A DNA stretch of 64,000 bases from Tenggerimyces sp963762635 (GCA_963762635.1 CAVXLQ010000012.1:558001-622000), one strand, 5' to 3'; shown: positions 33,950 through 43,167, numbered from the stretch's first letter. Notes: generated by a model from the sequence alone, not told the origin. Numbers and translations: made by a program.

Positions 33950-34854
33950 GGACGCACGCCGAACGGGTGCAGAAGATCCGGGAGCCCCGTACCGACAAGA
34001 TCTTCATGGTCTTCGTGTATCTCCTGCTGGTGGCTTTCCTCGCGGTCATTCTCTTCCCCCTGCTGTACATCGTCGCGAGCTCCTTCAGTGATCCGGAGGC
34101 CGTGTCGTCCGGGCAAGTGATCTTGTGGCCCGTGGATTTCACGCTCCGCGGATACGAGGCGGCACTGAGCAATCCGCAGGTGATCCAGGGGTACCTCAAC
34201 TCGTTGTTCTACACGGTGTTCGGCACCTTGATCAGCGTCACGCTGACCATCGCGATCGCCTATCCCATGTCGCGCAAGACGTTCGTCGGCAGGAACGTTG
34301 TGATGAGCCTGGTTCTGTTCACCATGCTCTTCACCGGGGGTCTGATACCGACGTACCTGGTGGTGCAGGAGCTGGGGATGCTCGACACCAGGTGGGCGCT
34401 GATCATCCCGCAGGCGATCGGGGTCTGGCAGGTCATCATCGCCCGGACCTACTTCCGCACCGCGATCCCGGACGAGCTCTCCGACGCCGCCCAGCTGGAC
34501 GGCGCCAGCGATCTGCGGTTCCTCTGGTCGGTGGTGCTCCCGCTCGCGAAGCCGATGATCGCCGTCGTTGCCCTGACCTACGCGATCCTGCAGTGGAACT
34601 CGTATTTCGACGCGCTCATCTACCTGAAGAACCCCGATCTGTTCCCGTTGCAGCTCGTTCTGCGCAACATCCTGATCCTCAACACCTTCAGTGGTGGAGC
34701 CGTGGACGCCTCCCTCATCCTGCAGCGCCAGCAGCTGGCCGAGCTGCTCAAGTACTCCCTGATCGTCGTCTCGAGTGTCCCCGTCCTGGTCATCTATCCG
34801 TTCGTCGCGCGCTACTTCACCAAGGGAATCCTGATCGGTGCCGTCAAGGGGTGA
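33940..34854 (+). CDS. ABC importer permease, YtcP/LplC-type
   Basis: 304 residues, starting at a GTG within the end of the preceding gene. Six membrane segments and the EAA-like loop SDAAQLDGASDLRFLWSVVLPL are present. The C-terminus FVARYFTKGILIGAVKG is a hallmark of this permease group. It is the partner of the permease at 32966. Confidence 0.93.
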   Translation: MVLRTHAERVQKIREPRTDKIFMVFVYLLLVAFLAVILFPLLYIVASSFSDPEAVSSGQVILWPVDFTLRGYEAALSNPQVIQGYLNSLFYTVFGTLISVTLTIAIAYPMSRKTFVGRNVVMSLVLFTMLFTGGLIPTYLVVQELGMLDTRWALIIPQAIGVWQVIIARTYFRTAIPDELSDAAQLDGASDLRFLWSVVLPLAKPMIAVVALTYAILQWNSYFDALIYLKNPDLFPLQLVLRNILILNTFSGGAVDASLILQRQQLAELLKYSLIVVSSVPVLVIYPFVARYFTKGILIGAVKG

Positions 34855-34891
34855 TCCCTTGCTCCACCTGACCCAGCGAGGAGAGAGAAGA

Positions 34892-36574
34892 ATGCAAGTC
34901 CACCACAGAGTCGTCAAGTCCGCGGTGGCTGCGGGGGTCAGCCTGTTCCTGGTCGGCATCGCTGCCTGCAGTGGAGGATCCGGACAGAACGAGCAGGGCA
35001 AGCCGCTTCCCACCGTGACCGGCAACCCGGCTGTCACGCTCGACGTCTTCGCACCACAGAGCGCCGAGACCAACCTGGCCAAGAACGACTTCACCAAGAA
35101 GATGAACGAGAAGTTCAACATCACCTTCAAGTGGCAGACCACCACGTTCGATGCCGGTCCGGCCAAGGAGAAGCGCCAGATCTCGCTGGCCAGCGGTGAC
35201 TACCCGGACCTGTACCTGCTGATCCCGTGGGTCGACCAGTTCACTCCGACCGAGCTGCTGAAGCTGGGCAAGCAGGGCGTCGTCGTACCTCTGAACGACC
35301 TGATCGACCAGTACGCGCCGAACATCAAGAAGGCCCTCGAGGCCGAGCCGGAGTGGAAGGCGATGGCGACCGCGCCGGACGGCAAGATCTACGGCATGCC
35401 GCAGTGGGTCGACTGCTACCACTGCTCCTACCAGGGCAAGCTGTGGATGAACACGGCGTGGTTGAAGAAGCTCGGTCTGGAAATGCCGAAGACCACCGAG
35501 GACATGGTGAAGGTGCTGCGGGCGTTCAAGACGCAGGATCCGAACGGGAACGGGAAGGCGGACGAGATCCCGCTCAGCGCGAGCGTGCGGACCGCCCCGA
35601 TCTCGTACTTCATGAACGCCTTCATCTACAACCCACAGGGCGCCAGCGGCTACAACAACTCGACGCTGGTACTGAACGACGGCAAGGTCGACCTGCAGGC
35701 CAACAAGGACGGTTGGCGTGAGGGTCTGGCGTACCTGAACTCGCTCTACAAGGAAGGCCTGATCGACAAGGGCGCCTTCACGCAGAATCCGGACTCCCTG
35801 CAACGACAGGGCAACAACGCCAAACACGTCGTCCTCGGTTCGAGCACCGTCCTGCACCTGGGCGAGGCGGTCACCATCGGGTTGTCCGACGGTCGCGACA
35901 AGCAGTACGACGCGGTTCCGCCGCTCACCGGACCGAAGGGCGTGAACCACGCCGGGTACAACTTCCCGAGTGCGCCCGGCGCGACGTTCGTGCTGACGAG
36001 CAAGGCGACGCAGGAGGAGCAGATCCAGGCGATCAAGCTGCTCGACTACATCTTCACCGACGCGGGGCAGATCAACGGGCAGTTCGGCAGCGAGGGCAAG
36101 GCCTGGACGAAGCCACAGCCCGGAGACGTCGCGCTCGACAAGTCACTGGAGCCGTCGTTCAAGCAGATCCCGCAGAAGCCCGGCACGCCTCCGCGGAACT
36201 CCGGGTGGGGAGCGATGGCGCAGTACAACAACACCGAGAAGTTCCGGAACTCCGAGGCGATCGCCACCGACATCTACAGCCAGCCCGGGTTCGAGCGGCG
36301 GTTGTTCGAGGCGACCAAGCTCTACGAGGGCAAGGAGGACAAGGCGCAGATCTATCCGTTCTGGAAGGTCTGGATCGACCCTTCGCTCGCCAGCGAGGTC
36401 GCCACCTTGCAGATCAACCTCGACAACTACGTTCAGCAGAACGCCCTGCAGTTCATCACCGGCTCGAAGAACATCGAGACGGAGTGGGACGCGTACGTCA
36501 AGGGCCTGGAGGGCCTCGGCCTGAAGCGCTTCCTCGAGATCCAGCAGGCCGCCTACGACAAGGTCAAGGAGTAG
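34892..36574 (+). CDS. extracellular solute-binding lipoprotein (LplA-like)
   Basis: 560 residues from the ATG preceded by GAGGAGAG. A lipoprotein signal ends in the lipobox IAAC, so it is anchored outside the membrane. The length and the SGDYPDLYLL, YGMPQW and DPNGNGKADEIPLSAS blocks are those of the family-1 LplA/YtcQ binding proteins. The DPNGNGKADE stretch is EF-hand-like and probably binds calcium. Ligand probably an oligosaccharide or polysaccharide breakdown product. No ATPase gene follows in the window. Confidence 0.92.
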   Translation: MQVHHRVVKSAVAAGVSLFLVGIAACSGGSGQNEQGKPLPTVTGNPAVTLDVFAPQSAETNLAKNDFTKKMNEKFNITFKWQTTTFDAGPAKEKRQISLASGDYPDLYLLIPWVDQFTPTELLKLGKQGVVVPLNDLIDQYAPNIKKALEAEPEWKAMATAPDGKIYGMPQWVDCYHCSYQGKLWMNTAWLKKLGLEMPKTTEDMVKVLRAFKTQDPNGNGKADEIPLSASVRTAPISYFMNAFIYNPQGASGYNNSTLVLNDGKVDLQANKDGWREGLAYLNSLYKEGLIDKGAFTQNPDSLQRQGNNAKHVVLGSSTVLHLGEAVTIGLSDGRDKQYDAVPPLTGPKGVNHAGYNFPSAPGATFVLTSKATQEEQIQAIKLLDYIFTDAGQINGQFGSEGKAWTKPQPGDVALDKSLEPSFKQIPQKPGTPPRNSGWGAMAQYNNTEKFRNSEAIATDIYSQPGFERRLFEATKLYEGKEDKAQIYPFWKVWIDPSLASEVATLQINLDNYVQQNALQFITGSKNIETEWDAYVKGLEGLGLKRFLEIQQAAYDKVKE

Positions 36575-36598
36575 GCGACGGCGGAGCGTTCGAATCAG

Positions 36599-36655
36599 GG
36601 CGTCCTTGTGGCGAAGAGGCCCGTAGGTCAGCTGGGTGCCATGAAGGCGCCGACG
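36599..36655 (+). repeat. dispersed GAAGAGGCC repeat, copy C
   Basis: GGGCGTCCTTGTGGCGAAGAGG, followed by a GGGTGCCATGAAGGCGCC tract, matches the order seen at 30390 and 31141. It follows the importer operon. Confidence 0.5.
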
Positions 36656-36664
36656 TTTCGAGTC

Positions 36665-36705
36665 GAGGGCACCCCGGTCCCATAGACCGGTACTGGGGTG
36701 CCCTC
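36665..36705. terminator. branched hairpin terminator between convergent genes
   Basis: GAGGGCACCCC (36665-36675) pairs with GGGGTGCCCTC (36695-36705), and an inner CCGGTC/GACCGG hairpin (36674-36690) competes or stacks. It lies between the importer operon and the convergent SGNH gene, so it may serve both. Confidence 0.6.
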
Positions 36706-36719
36706 ATGCGAAACGGCGT

Positions 36720-37445
36720 CTAGGGGCGGGTGGCCTTGACGGCGTTGACGATGAGCTGGTTCCGCGCGTTCTGACCCAGTGGGACGGTGGTGTGCACGCC
36801 ATCCTTGATGTACAGGTTCGGCGTCAGGCGCGACGGCATTGCGGCGAGGAACTCGGCCCAGTGGACGATGCGCAGGTTCGGGTGCCGCTTCTGGGCGTCG
36901 GCGAGCTGGAGGTTGATCCAGGCGCTGTTGCGCTGGTCGGCGAGCTGGACCGCCGCCGGCTTGGTGGTCCGCGCGACCTGGACGTTCACCCAGATGACGA
37001 TGCGGCTCGGGCCGACGATGGTCATCGTGCGGTCGATCTGCGTGGCGAACCCGGGCGGGTCGAAGATGTCGTTCGAGCCGGTCGCCATCAGGATCCGGTT
37101 CGGCATGCCGTACGTCTGCGCCCACGAGGCGAGCGCGTCGACGGCCGGAGCGGTGGGACGGCCCGACCAGTTGTGGACCGCGATCACATCGCCGGTCTGG
37201 TCCAGCAGCCGCTCGGCGAGCGCCCGGCCGTCCTGGTAGGCGATGCTGTCACCGAACATGTACAGGCCGTCCCGGTCGAGCACAGGGCGGATCTGGGTGA
37301 GGGTCGAGATCGCTCTCGAGCTGTTCGACCAGTCGCCGATCGGCCCCGAGCCGTAGTCCTCGGCGAGCGCGGTACCGGTCGTCATGATGGAAGCTCCCAC
37401 TGTGGCTGCACCGGTCACGAGGACCTGGCGTCGAGTCAGTCTCAT
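36720..37445 (-). CDS. Tat-exported SGNH/GDSL hydrolase
   Basis: 241 residues. The N-terminus RLTRRQVLVTGAATVGAS is a twin-arginine signal, cleaved near TALAE. The catalytic serine is in MFGDSIAYQ, the oxyanion asparagine in ATGSNDIF, and Asp/His in KDGVHTTVPLGQ. It is probably an exported esterase or deacetylase of glycans, consistent with the sugar importer beside it, though it is transcribed toward that operon. Ligand unproven. Confidence 0.85.
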   Translation of the reverse strand: MRLTRRQVLVTGAATVGASIMTTGTALAEDYGSGPIGDWSNSSRAISTLTQIRPVLDRDGLYMFGDSIAYQDGRALAERLLDQTGDVIAVHNWSGRPTAPAVDALASWAQTYGMPNRILMATGSNDIFDPPGFATQIDRTMTIVGPSRIVIWVNVQVARTTKPAAVQLADQRNSAWINLQLADAQKRHPNLRIVHWAEFLAAMPSRLTPNLYIKDGVHTTVPLGQNARNQLIVNAVKATRP

Positions 37446-37565
37446 CCGTGTCCCCCTCGTCGATGAATACTGGATCGTACCTGTATGCCGTTCGGCCGGA
37501 ACAGGATCGATCGACCCTTGCGGGCGCCAGCGGGGCGCCAGCAGCGCTTGGCATCGTTGGCCGCC

Positions 37566-37880
37566 GTGGAACGAGAAGAACTACGGCAGGCGATCGAGGC
37601 CGGTACGGTCACGCTGATCGACGCGCTGCCCGCGGGAGCGTACGGCCGGCGGCATCTGCCCGGTGCGGTGAATCTGCCGATCGAGCAGCTGGAGACCGAC
37701 GGGGGCGTCGGGGTGCTGCCGGCCAAGGACGACCCGATCGTGGTCTATTCGACGGACCCGACCTGCGAGCGCGCGCCGGGCGTGGCGGAGGAGCTGCGCG
37801 AGCGCGGGTACACGAAGGTCTCGCTGTACGAGGAGGGCATCGAGGGCTGGGTCGCCGCCGGCCTCCCGCTCGCCTCGTAG
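37566..37880 (+). CDS. rhodanese-like domain protein
   Basis: 104 residues if it starts at GTG 37566, which gives a single rhodanese domain; an ATG at 37485 would add 27 arginine-rich residues. The fold reads TLIDALPAGAYGRRHLPGAVNLP and GIEGWVAAGLPL. The active-site loop is STDPTCERAPG: one cysteine is present, while the usual first Y-C is serine. Sulfur transfer is possible but not assured. Start position uncertain. Confidence 0.75.
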   Translation: MEREELRQAIEAGTVTLIDALPAGAYGRRHLPGAVNLPIEQLETDGGVGVLPAKDDPIVVYSTDPTCERAPGVAEELRERGYTKVSLYEEGIEGWVAAGLPLAS

Positions 37881-37955
37881 GTGCAGCCAGCACCACCACC
37901 GGCTGTGCAGTGCGCGGGATCGATCGGTCCCGTTCCGTCGGCTTAGCTTGCGGGC

Positions 37956-38150
37956 ATGGGACAAACCTTCTTGGTCATCGTGCTCTGGGTCCTCGCGGTC
38001 GCGGGCATCGCCGGCAACGTGGTCGCGTCACTGGACGCCATGGGACCGCTCGTCCAGCTCGGCTTCGGCATCGTCGCCCTGGCGTCCATCGCCGGCCTGG
38101 TGGTCATCAACGTCCGCAAGCGTCGTGCCCGTCAGCAGCTTGTCGAGTGA
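37956..38150 (+). CDS. small two-TM membrane protein
   Basis: 64 residues: two hydrophobic helices (about 4-24 and 31-50), then a basic tail (RKRRARQQLVE). The last 35 bases of the gene form one arm of a direct repeat whose second arm is at 39182-39221. Function unknown. Confidence 0.6.
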   Translation: MGQTFLVIVLWVLAVAGIAGNVVASLDAMGPLVQLGFGIVALASIAGLVVINVRKRRARQQLVE

Positions 38151-38153
38151 CCG
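38116..38153 (+). repeat. direct repeat arm 1 flanking the APH-like gene
   Basis: GCAAGCGTCGTGCCCGTCAG (20 bases) and, after a 3-base gap, CTTGTCGAGTGACCG (15 bases) recur at 39182-39221. This arm spans the stop of the small membrane protein gene. Confidence 0.65.
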
Positions 38154-38219
38154 AGGCGGCCGGATCCGGCCGGCGAAAACGTCGTGCGAGCACGAACGAG
38201 ACGTGCCTAGCGTGCCGCT

Positions 38220-39176
38220 ATGGATGAATACGCGGCGCTGGAGGCCTGGAAGTCCGTCGTTGGCGCGGCCCAAGTCGAGCCGATGGACAAGGTGCACAGC
38301 CCGATCTGGAAGGTGACGGGCGAGGACGGCAGGGAGTGGGTGCTCAAGCAGCTGCCGGAATGGCCACCCGGGGTCGGCCCGGTCGAGGAGTACCGGGTCC
38401 TGTGCTACCTGCAGGCAGGCGGACTGCCCGTGGCAACGCCCGTCGTCACCGACGACGGGCTCATCGCGTACAACGCCGACAACCTCGGCACCGATCCGAA
38501 CGAGAAGCAGCCGACTGGCGCTCACGCGTTCGCTCTCATTCCCCTTCTCCCCAACGATCCTGAGCTGCACGAGCGACCGGAGCTGGCGCAGACGATCGGC
38601 CGAGGAATCGGCCGGCTCGACCGCATGCTCGCCGAGTGCCCGTGGCACGTGACGTCGTTCACCGACGACCCCGCGCCGGACACGTTCGGCGACGACTACG
38701 CCAAGCTCCCGGCGGAGCTGCGTGCCTTGGTCGATCCGCTCCGAGACCTGCTCTGGGCCGCGCTCGCCGACCTACCCAGCCAGCTCACCCACGGCGACTG
38801 CAACGTCGGCAACGTCCTTGTCCACAACGGCGAAGTCACCGGATTCATCGACCTCGACCACCTGCCGCACGGCCCACGAGTACGGGACCTCTGCTTGTAC
38901 CTCGGCAGCCGCCTCGTCCACCAGATCATCGGCGGTGATCCCGATGCCATGGCCACGGTCCTGAGCCATTACGTCGGCGGCTATCACTCCATTCATCCCT
39001 TGACCGAACGCGAGCTGGCTGCCGTCGTACCGCTGATGCTCACGACCCTCGTCGGTGGCGCAGGCTGGTGCCTCCACGGCTGGGTGCCCGATCCCGCCGG
39101 CTACCAACGAAACTTGCGGGCGATCGTATGGATCACGTCGCGCTACGAGCGACTGGTGAACGTTGCCGCTCTCTGA
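38220..39176 (+). CDS. aminoglycoside-phosphotransferase-fold kinase
   Basis: 318 residues of the APH/choline kinase fold. The catalytic loop THGDCNVGN (about residue 191) and the metal-binding FIDLDHLPHGPRVRDLCLYLG are intact; the nucleotide lysine lies in EWVLKQLPEWP. The phosphorylated substrate is not predictable: members act on antibiotics, choline, homoserine, sugars or nothing. The gene is bracketed by about 38-bp direct repeats, suggesting it was inserted between its neighbours. Confidence 0.82.
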   Translation: MDEYAALEAWKSVVGAAQVEPMDKVHSPIWKVTGEDGREWVLKQLPEWPPGVGPVEEYRVLCYLQAGGLPVATPVVTDDGLIAYNADNLGTDPNEKQPTGAHAFALIPLLPNDPELHERPELAQTIGRGIGRLDRMLAECPWHVTSFTDDPAPDTFGDDYAKLPAELRALVDPLRDLLWAALADLPSQLTHGDCNVGNVLVHNGEVTGFIDLDHLPHGPRVRDLCLYLGSRLVHQIIGGDPDAMATVLSHYVGGYHSIHPLTERELAAVVPLMLTTLVGGAGWCLHGWVPDPAGYQRNLRAIVWITSRYERLVNVAAL

Positions 39177-39181
39177 ACGCG

Positions 39182-39221
39182 GCAAGCGTCGTGCCCGTCA
39201 GAGCGCCTTGTCGAGTGACCG
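39182..39221 (+). repeat. direct repeat arm 2
   Basis: Same 20 + 15 base blocks as 38116-38153 with a 5-base middle. This arm includes the stop of the convergent kinase gene at 39198. Confidence 0.65.
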
Positions 39222-40181
39222 GCGGATGTAGTCCATCGTCCGGTCCAGGTCGGCCGCGAAGGCTGGGTTGACCTGAGCCATTCCGACGAACCACAGGCCG
39301 AAGGCCACGTCGCGCGTGGCGATGAACGCGTCCAGGTGCGCGAGATCGGGCAGGGCGCGGCGTTGGCCGTACCCCTCGAGGAGGGCCGCGCGGTACGCGG
39401 GGTAGTCGTCTCTGTGGCGGTTGTCCCACAGGGGCACCGCGAGGTCGTAGAGCCAGTAGCCGAATCCGCAGTCGTCGAAGTCGATCAGCCGCACCGCGTC
39501 GCCGTCGAACAGGGCGTTCTCCAGGTGCAGGTCGGCGTGGATCAGGCCGAAGGCGTCCGGCTGCGATCCGAGCTCCGCCATGAGGGTACGCATCCGGCGC
39601 GCGATCTCGTCGAACTGCGCGCGCACCGGCGGCGGGAGCAGGTCCCAGCAGCCGGCCGCGGACACGCCGCCGTACTCCATGGTGTTGCCGAAGAACGTCT
39701 CCCAGTCCCACCGCATGCGGACGAAACCGGAGGGCGGAGTCCACGCCGACGCGTGATCGTGCAGACGGGCCAGGATGCCACCCAGCCGCCGGAAGTGCAC
39801 AGGCCGCGGGTTCTCCGCCCGCATGCGTCCGTTCTGCCAGCCGAGGAGCGAGCAGACCCGGTCGTCGGCGACGGCGGTCCACTGCCCGCTGCGGGCGCGG
39901 ATCGGCGTCGGCACGCTCAGGTCCGTGTCCTTCTGCAACGCCGCCAGCCAGTCCAGCTCGGATCCGACCGCGACCCGCGAGTCGACGCCAGGACCGTGCC
40001 GGTTCGGCCGGTGCACCCGCAGCAGGTACCGGCCGTCGGGGGAGTCGACCCGGAACGTGGTGTTCTCGCCGTGCGCGATGAACTTCAGGCGTGGCTCGTC
40101 GACCGGGAAGTCCGCGAGCGCGCGCACGGCAGTACGACGGATGCTTGCCACCTGCGCGCGCTTCGACTCCAGTTCGGGCAT
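39198..40181 (-). CDS. APH-fold kinase, homoserine kinase type II-like
   Basis: 327 residues. The Brenner motif IHADLHLEN (about residue 217) and the LIDFDDCGFGYWLYDLAV magnesium loop are the pattern of the HK-II/SrkA-like group within APH. N-terminal ATP-binding lobe: ENTTFRVDSPDGRYLLRVHRP. It may be a stress-response kinase or act on a small amino alcohol; sequence does not decide. It is convergent with the other kinase and not closely similar to it. Confidence 0.82.
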   Translation of the reverse strand: MPELESKRAQVASIRRTAVRALADFPVDEPRLKFIAHGENTTFRVDSPDGRYLLRVHRPNRHGPGVDSRVAVGSELDWLAALQKDTDLSVPTPIRARSGQWTAVADDRVCSLLGWQNGRMRAENPRPVHFRRLGGILARLHDHASAWTPPSGFVRMRWDWETFFGNTMEYGGVSAAGCWDLLPPPVRAQFDEIARRMRTLMAELGSQPDAFGLIHADLHLENALFDGDAVRLIDFDDCGFGYWLYDLAVPLWDNRHRDDYPAYRAALLEGYGQRRALPDLAHLDAFIATRDVAFGLWFVGMAQVNPAFAADLDRTMDYIRRSLDKAL

Positions 40182-40248
40182 CCGCGCACCGTATCGCCGA
40201 CGCTCCGGCCGCCGCCATCGAGTTGATCGGCGGCCGGACGCGGAAGAC

Positions 40249-41652
40249 CTAGCTGGCTTGGCTCACGCTCGACATGTTGAAGTCCGGGATCCGCAGCGTC
40301 GGTGCGGCGACGCGCGGGAAGTAGTCGCCCCACTCACGCGAGAACGCCGGAACGGTCGCGCCGCACTCGGTGAACCGGCTCAGCAGGTCGATCGGGCTCT
40401 CGTTGAACCGGAAGTTGTTCACCTCGCCGACGACCTCGCCACGTTCGACGAGGTAGATGCCGTCGCGCGTGAGGCCGGTCATCAGCAGCGTCTGCGGATC
40501 GACCTCGCGGATGTACCACAGACACGTCAGCAGCAGCCCGCGCTCGGTGCGCGCGACCTGCTCGGCGGTGGTGCCCGTCGCGCCCGGCAGGTCGAGGATG
40601 AGGTTGTCGACGAACGGCGTCGACTCCAGCCCGGTCAGCTCGGCCGAGTGCCGCGTGGTCGCGAGCGCCGCCAGCGAACCGTCCCGGATCCAGTCGACCC
40701 GACCGAGCGGCAGCCCGTTGTCGAACGTGCTCTGCGCACTCGTCGACCGGTGCGCGACGACGAACGGCGCGCACTCCAGCCCGTGCTGACGGGGGTCCGA
40801 ACGCATCGACAGCTGCGTCGACGACAGTCGCTCGCCGACGCGTGTTCCTCCACCAGGCTTGGAGAAGACGGACTGTCCCTCCTGCGCGTCACGCGCCGAG
40901 GAGCGCCAGTACGTGTAGATCAGCAGGTCCGCGACGGCGGCCGGCGGCATGATCGTCTCGTACCGGCCGGCCTCCAGGTCGATCCGGCGCTGGGACCAGC
41001 GGAGCCGCTTGCGGAGCTCGTCGTTCAGCCCGAGAACGTCGACGTCGGTGAAGTTGCGCGTTGCCTGCCCGACCCACGCCGAGCGCGAGCGGTCGTTCGA
41101 CTTACCCGTCCAGGTCACGTAGCCGGTCGGCTGAACGTGCCGCAGCCGCAGCCCGGTCGAGGAACCGAGGTAGGTCGTGGTCACGTCGTGCTCGACGAAG
41201 CCGAACAGGAACGTGCCGTCCGTACGTGCCGTGCCGAACGTCTCGCCAAGTGCCGGCGCGAACGAGTCGAACACGCGGATCGACGTCTCCACAGGCGGAT
41301 CGGACCAGTCGACGGACGTCGGTCCGTCGACGAGCGGGCGCGCGTCGGGAGCGTCGTCGCTGTCGCGCGCGATCTCCTCGGCCGTACGGACGAACGTCTC
41401 GAGCTCGTCGAGGTCCACGCTGCTGCGGCTCACCACACCGGAGGAGACGCCGGTCTGGCCGTTCACGATCGCGATGACGGTCAGCTTCCGGGACAGCGAG
41501 ACGCCGTTCGTGGTGAGCGTGTTGTTTGCCCAACGCAGGTTGGCGTTCGACGACTCTTCGGCGATGACGACGCAGCCGTCGGCCTTCGACAGCGCGAGCG
41601 AGCGCTCGACCGTCTCCTGCAGGGTGAGGATCTCCTTCACAGCTGGACTCAC
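40249..41652 (-). CDS. TldE/PmbA-like subunit of a TldD/TldE protease
   Basis: 467 residues. The GTG at 41652 overlaps the tldD stop by four bases. It has the fold of TldD without the HExxxH metal site, as expected for TldE (PmbA), which forms a heterodimer with TldD. Typical blocks: EESSNANLRWANNTLTTNG near the N-terminus, MLMTGLTRDGIYLVERGEVV-like GLTRDGIYLVERGEVVGEV and NNFRFNESPIDLL near the C-terminus. It would help thread unfolded peptides into the TldD active site in the cytoplasm. Confidence 0.88.
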   Translation of the reverse strand: MSPAVKEILTLQETVERSLALSKADGCVVIAEESSNANLRWANNTLTTNGVSLSRKLTVIAIVNGQTGVSSGVVSRSSVDLDELETFVRTAEEIARDSDDAPDARPLVDGPTSVDWSDPPVETSIRVFDSFAPALGETFGTARTDGTFLFGFVEHDVTTTYLGSSTGLRLRHVQPTGYVTWTGKSNDRSRSAWVGQATRNFTDVDVLGLNDELRKRLRWSQRRIDLEAGRYETIMPPAAVADLLIYTYWRSSARDAQEGQSVFSKPGGGTRVGERLSSTQLSMRSDPRQHGLECAPFVVAHRSTSAQSTFDNGLPLGRVDWIRDGSLAALATTRHSAELTGLESTPFVDNLILDLPGATGTTAEQVARTERGLLLTCLWYIREVDPQTLLMTGLTRDGIYLVERGEVVGEVNNFRFNESPIDLLSRFTECGATVPAFSREWGDYFPRVAAPTLRIPDFNMSSVSQAS

Positions 41653-43157
41653 CGACCCGATTCCTGGCTCGTGTTGAGGATGCGTACGCCACGGAACAAC
41701 GCCGACGGGCATCCGTGACTGACCGGAGCGACCTGTCCGGGCTGGGCCTTGCCGCAGTTGAACGCGCCGCCGAGGACCCACGTCGAGGGACCGCCGACGG
41801 CCTCCATCGAGCCCCAGAAGTCGGTCGTCGTCGCCTGGTACGCGACGTCGCGCAGCTGCCCTGCCAACTTGCCGTTGACGATGCGGAAGAATCGCTGTCC
41901 GGTGAACTGGAAGTTGTAGCGCTGCATGTCGATCGACCACGACTTGTCGCCGACGACGTAGATGCCGTTCTCGACTCGGCCGATCAGGTCCATCGTGGTG
42001 GGTCCGTCAACCGCGGGTTGCAGCGACACGTTCGCCATGCGTTGCACGGGAACGTGGCTCGACGAGTCGGCGAACGCGCAGCCGTTCGACCGGTCGTACC
42101 CGAACAGGCGGGCGATCCGGCGGTCGAGCTGGTAACCGACGAGCACACCGTTCTTGACGATGTCCCACTGCTGGGTGGCGACGCCCTCGTCGTCGTACCC
42201 GACCGTCGACAGGCCGTGCTCGACGTTGCGGTCGCCGGTGATGTTCAGGTGCTCCGAGCCGTACTGCAGCGAGCCGAGCTGGTCCGGCGTCGCGAACGAG
42301 GTGCCGGCGTAGTTGGCCTCGTACCCGAGCGCGCGGTCCAGCTCGGTCGCATGGCCGATGGACTCGTGGATCGTGAGCCAGAGGTTGGACGGGTCGACGA
42401 CGAGGTCGTAGTTACCGGGCTCGACACCCGGCGCCTTCAGCTTGGCGGCCAGCAGCGCGGGGATCATCGCGAGCTCCTGGCTCCACGCCCAGCCCGTGCC
42501 GGTGAGGTACTCGTACCCGCGGCCGGCCGGGGGAGCGAGCGTGCGCATCGAGTCCATCCGCCCGGTCTCCGGGTCCGACGCGAACGCCTCGACCTCCGGG
42601 TTGACGCGCACCCGCTGCTGCGTGGTGACGGTGCCGTGGCTGTTGGCGAAGAACTTGTTCTCGCGCACCTGGCCGAGGCTCGCCCGCACGTGGTTGACCA
42701 CGTCGGCGGCCATCAGCCGGCGGCTCCACTCGGTGAGCTGCCCCACCTTGTCGGCGTCGGGGACCGTGAACGGGTCGATCTCGTACGCGGACACGTACGT
42801 GACGTCCGGGTAGACCGGCTCGTCCGCCAGCTCGATGCGCTCGGCGTTCATCCCGGAGGCGACGCGGGCGACGTCGACCGCCTGGTCGGCGATGCGGACG
42901 GCCTCTTCCCTGGTGAGGACGACGCTGGAGGCGAAGCCCCAGGTGCCCTCGTGGATGACGCGGACGGCGAAGCCCGTGTCCTCGCCGTCGCGGCTGCCCT
43001 CGAAGACACCGTCGCGAACGGAGATGTGCTGGTCGCGGATGCGTTCCAGCCGGAAGTCGGCGTACTCGGCACCCTGTTGGCGGGCTCGGCTCAGCGCGGC
43101 GTCCGCGAGCTCCCGGAGGGGGAGGTCGAGGAAGCTCCCATCGATCTGATGCTGCAC
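41649..43157 (-). CDS. tldD: TldD family metalloprotease
   Basis: 502 residues from the GTG at 43157, ten bases after the anti-sigma stop (the longer frame would overlap that gene). The zinc motif HESIGHATELDRALG (HExxxH, about residue 269) is intact, with the downstream GYDDEGVATQQWDIVKNG and the cysteine-bearing FNCGKAQPGQ block. TldD/TldE degrade unfolded peptides and mature some RiPPs. No precursor peptide gene was found nearby; the upstream SigK/RskA pair suggests regulated proteolysis instead. Confidence 0.92.
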   Translation of the reverse strand: MQHQIDGSFLDLPLRELADAALSRARQQGAEYADFRLERIRDQHISVRDGVFEGSRDGEDTGFAVRVIHEGTWGFASSVVLTREEAVRIADQAVDVARVASGMNAERIELADEPVYPDVTYVSAYEIDPFTVPDADKVGQLTEWSRRLMAADVVNHVRASLGQVRENKFFANSHGTVTTQQRVRVNPEVEAFASDPETGRMDSMRTLAPPAGRGYEYLTGTGWAWSQELAMIPALLAAKLKAPGVEPGNYDLVVDPSNLWLTIHESIGHATELDRALGYEANYAGTSFATPDQLGSLQYGSEHLNITGDRNVEHGLSTVGYDDEGVATQQWDIVKNGVLVGYQLDRRIARLFGYDRSNGCAFADSSSHVPVQRMANVSLQPAVDGPTTMDLIGRVENGIYVVGDKSWSIDMQRYNFQFTGQRFFRIVNGKLAGQLRDVAYQATTTDFWGSMEAVGGPSTWVLGGAFNCGKAQPGQVAPVSHGCPSALFRGVRILNTSQESGR

Positions 43158-43167
43158 CCGCCTGAGC

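Noticed and set aside
36587..36595. GTTCGAATC resembling a tRNA T-loop
   Set aside because: No acceptor stem or anticodon arm can be formed around it.
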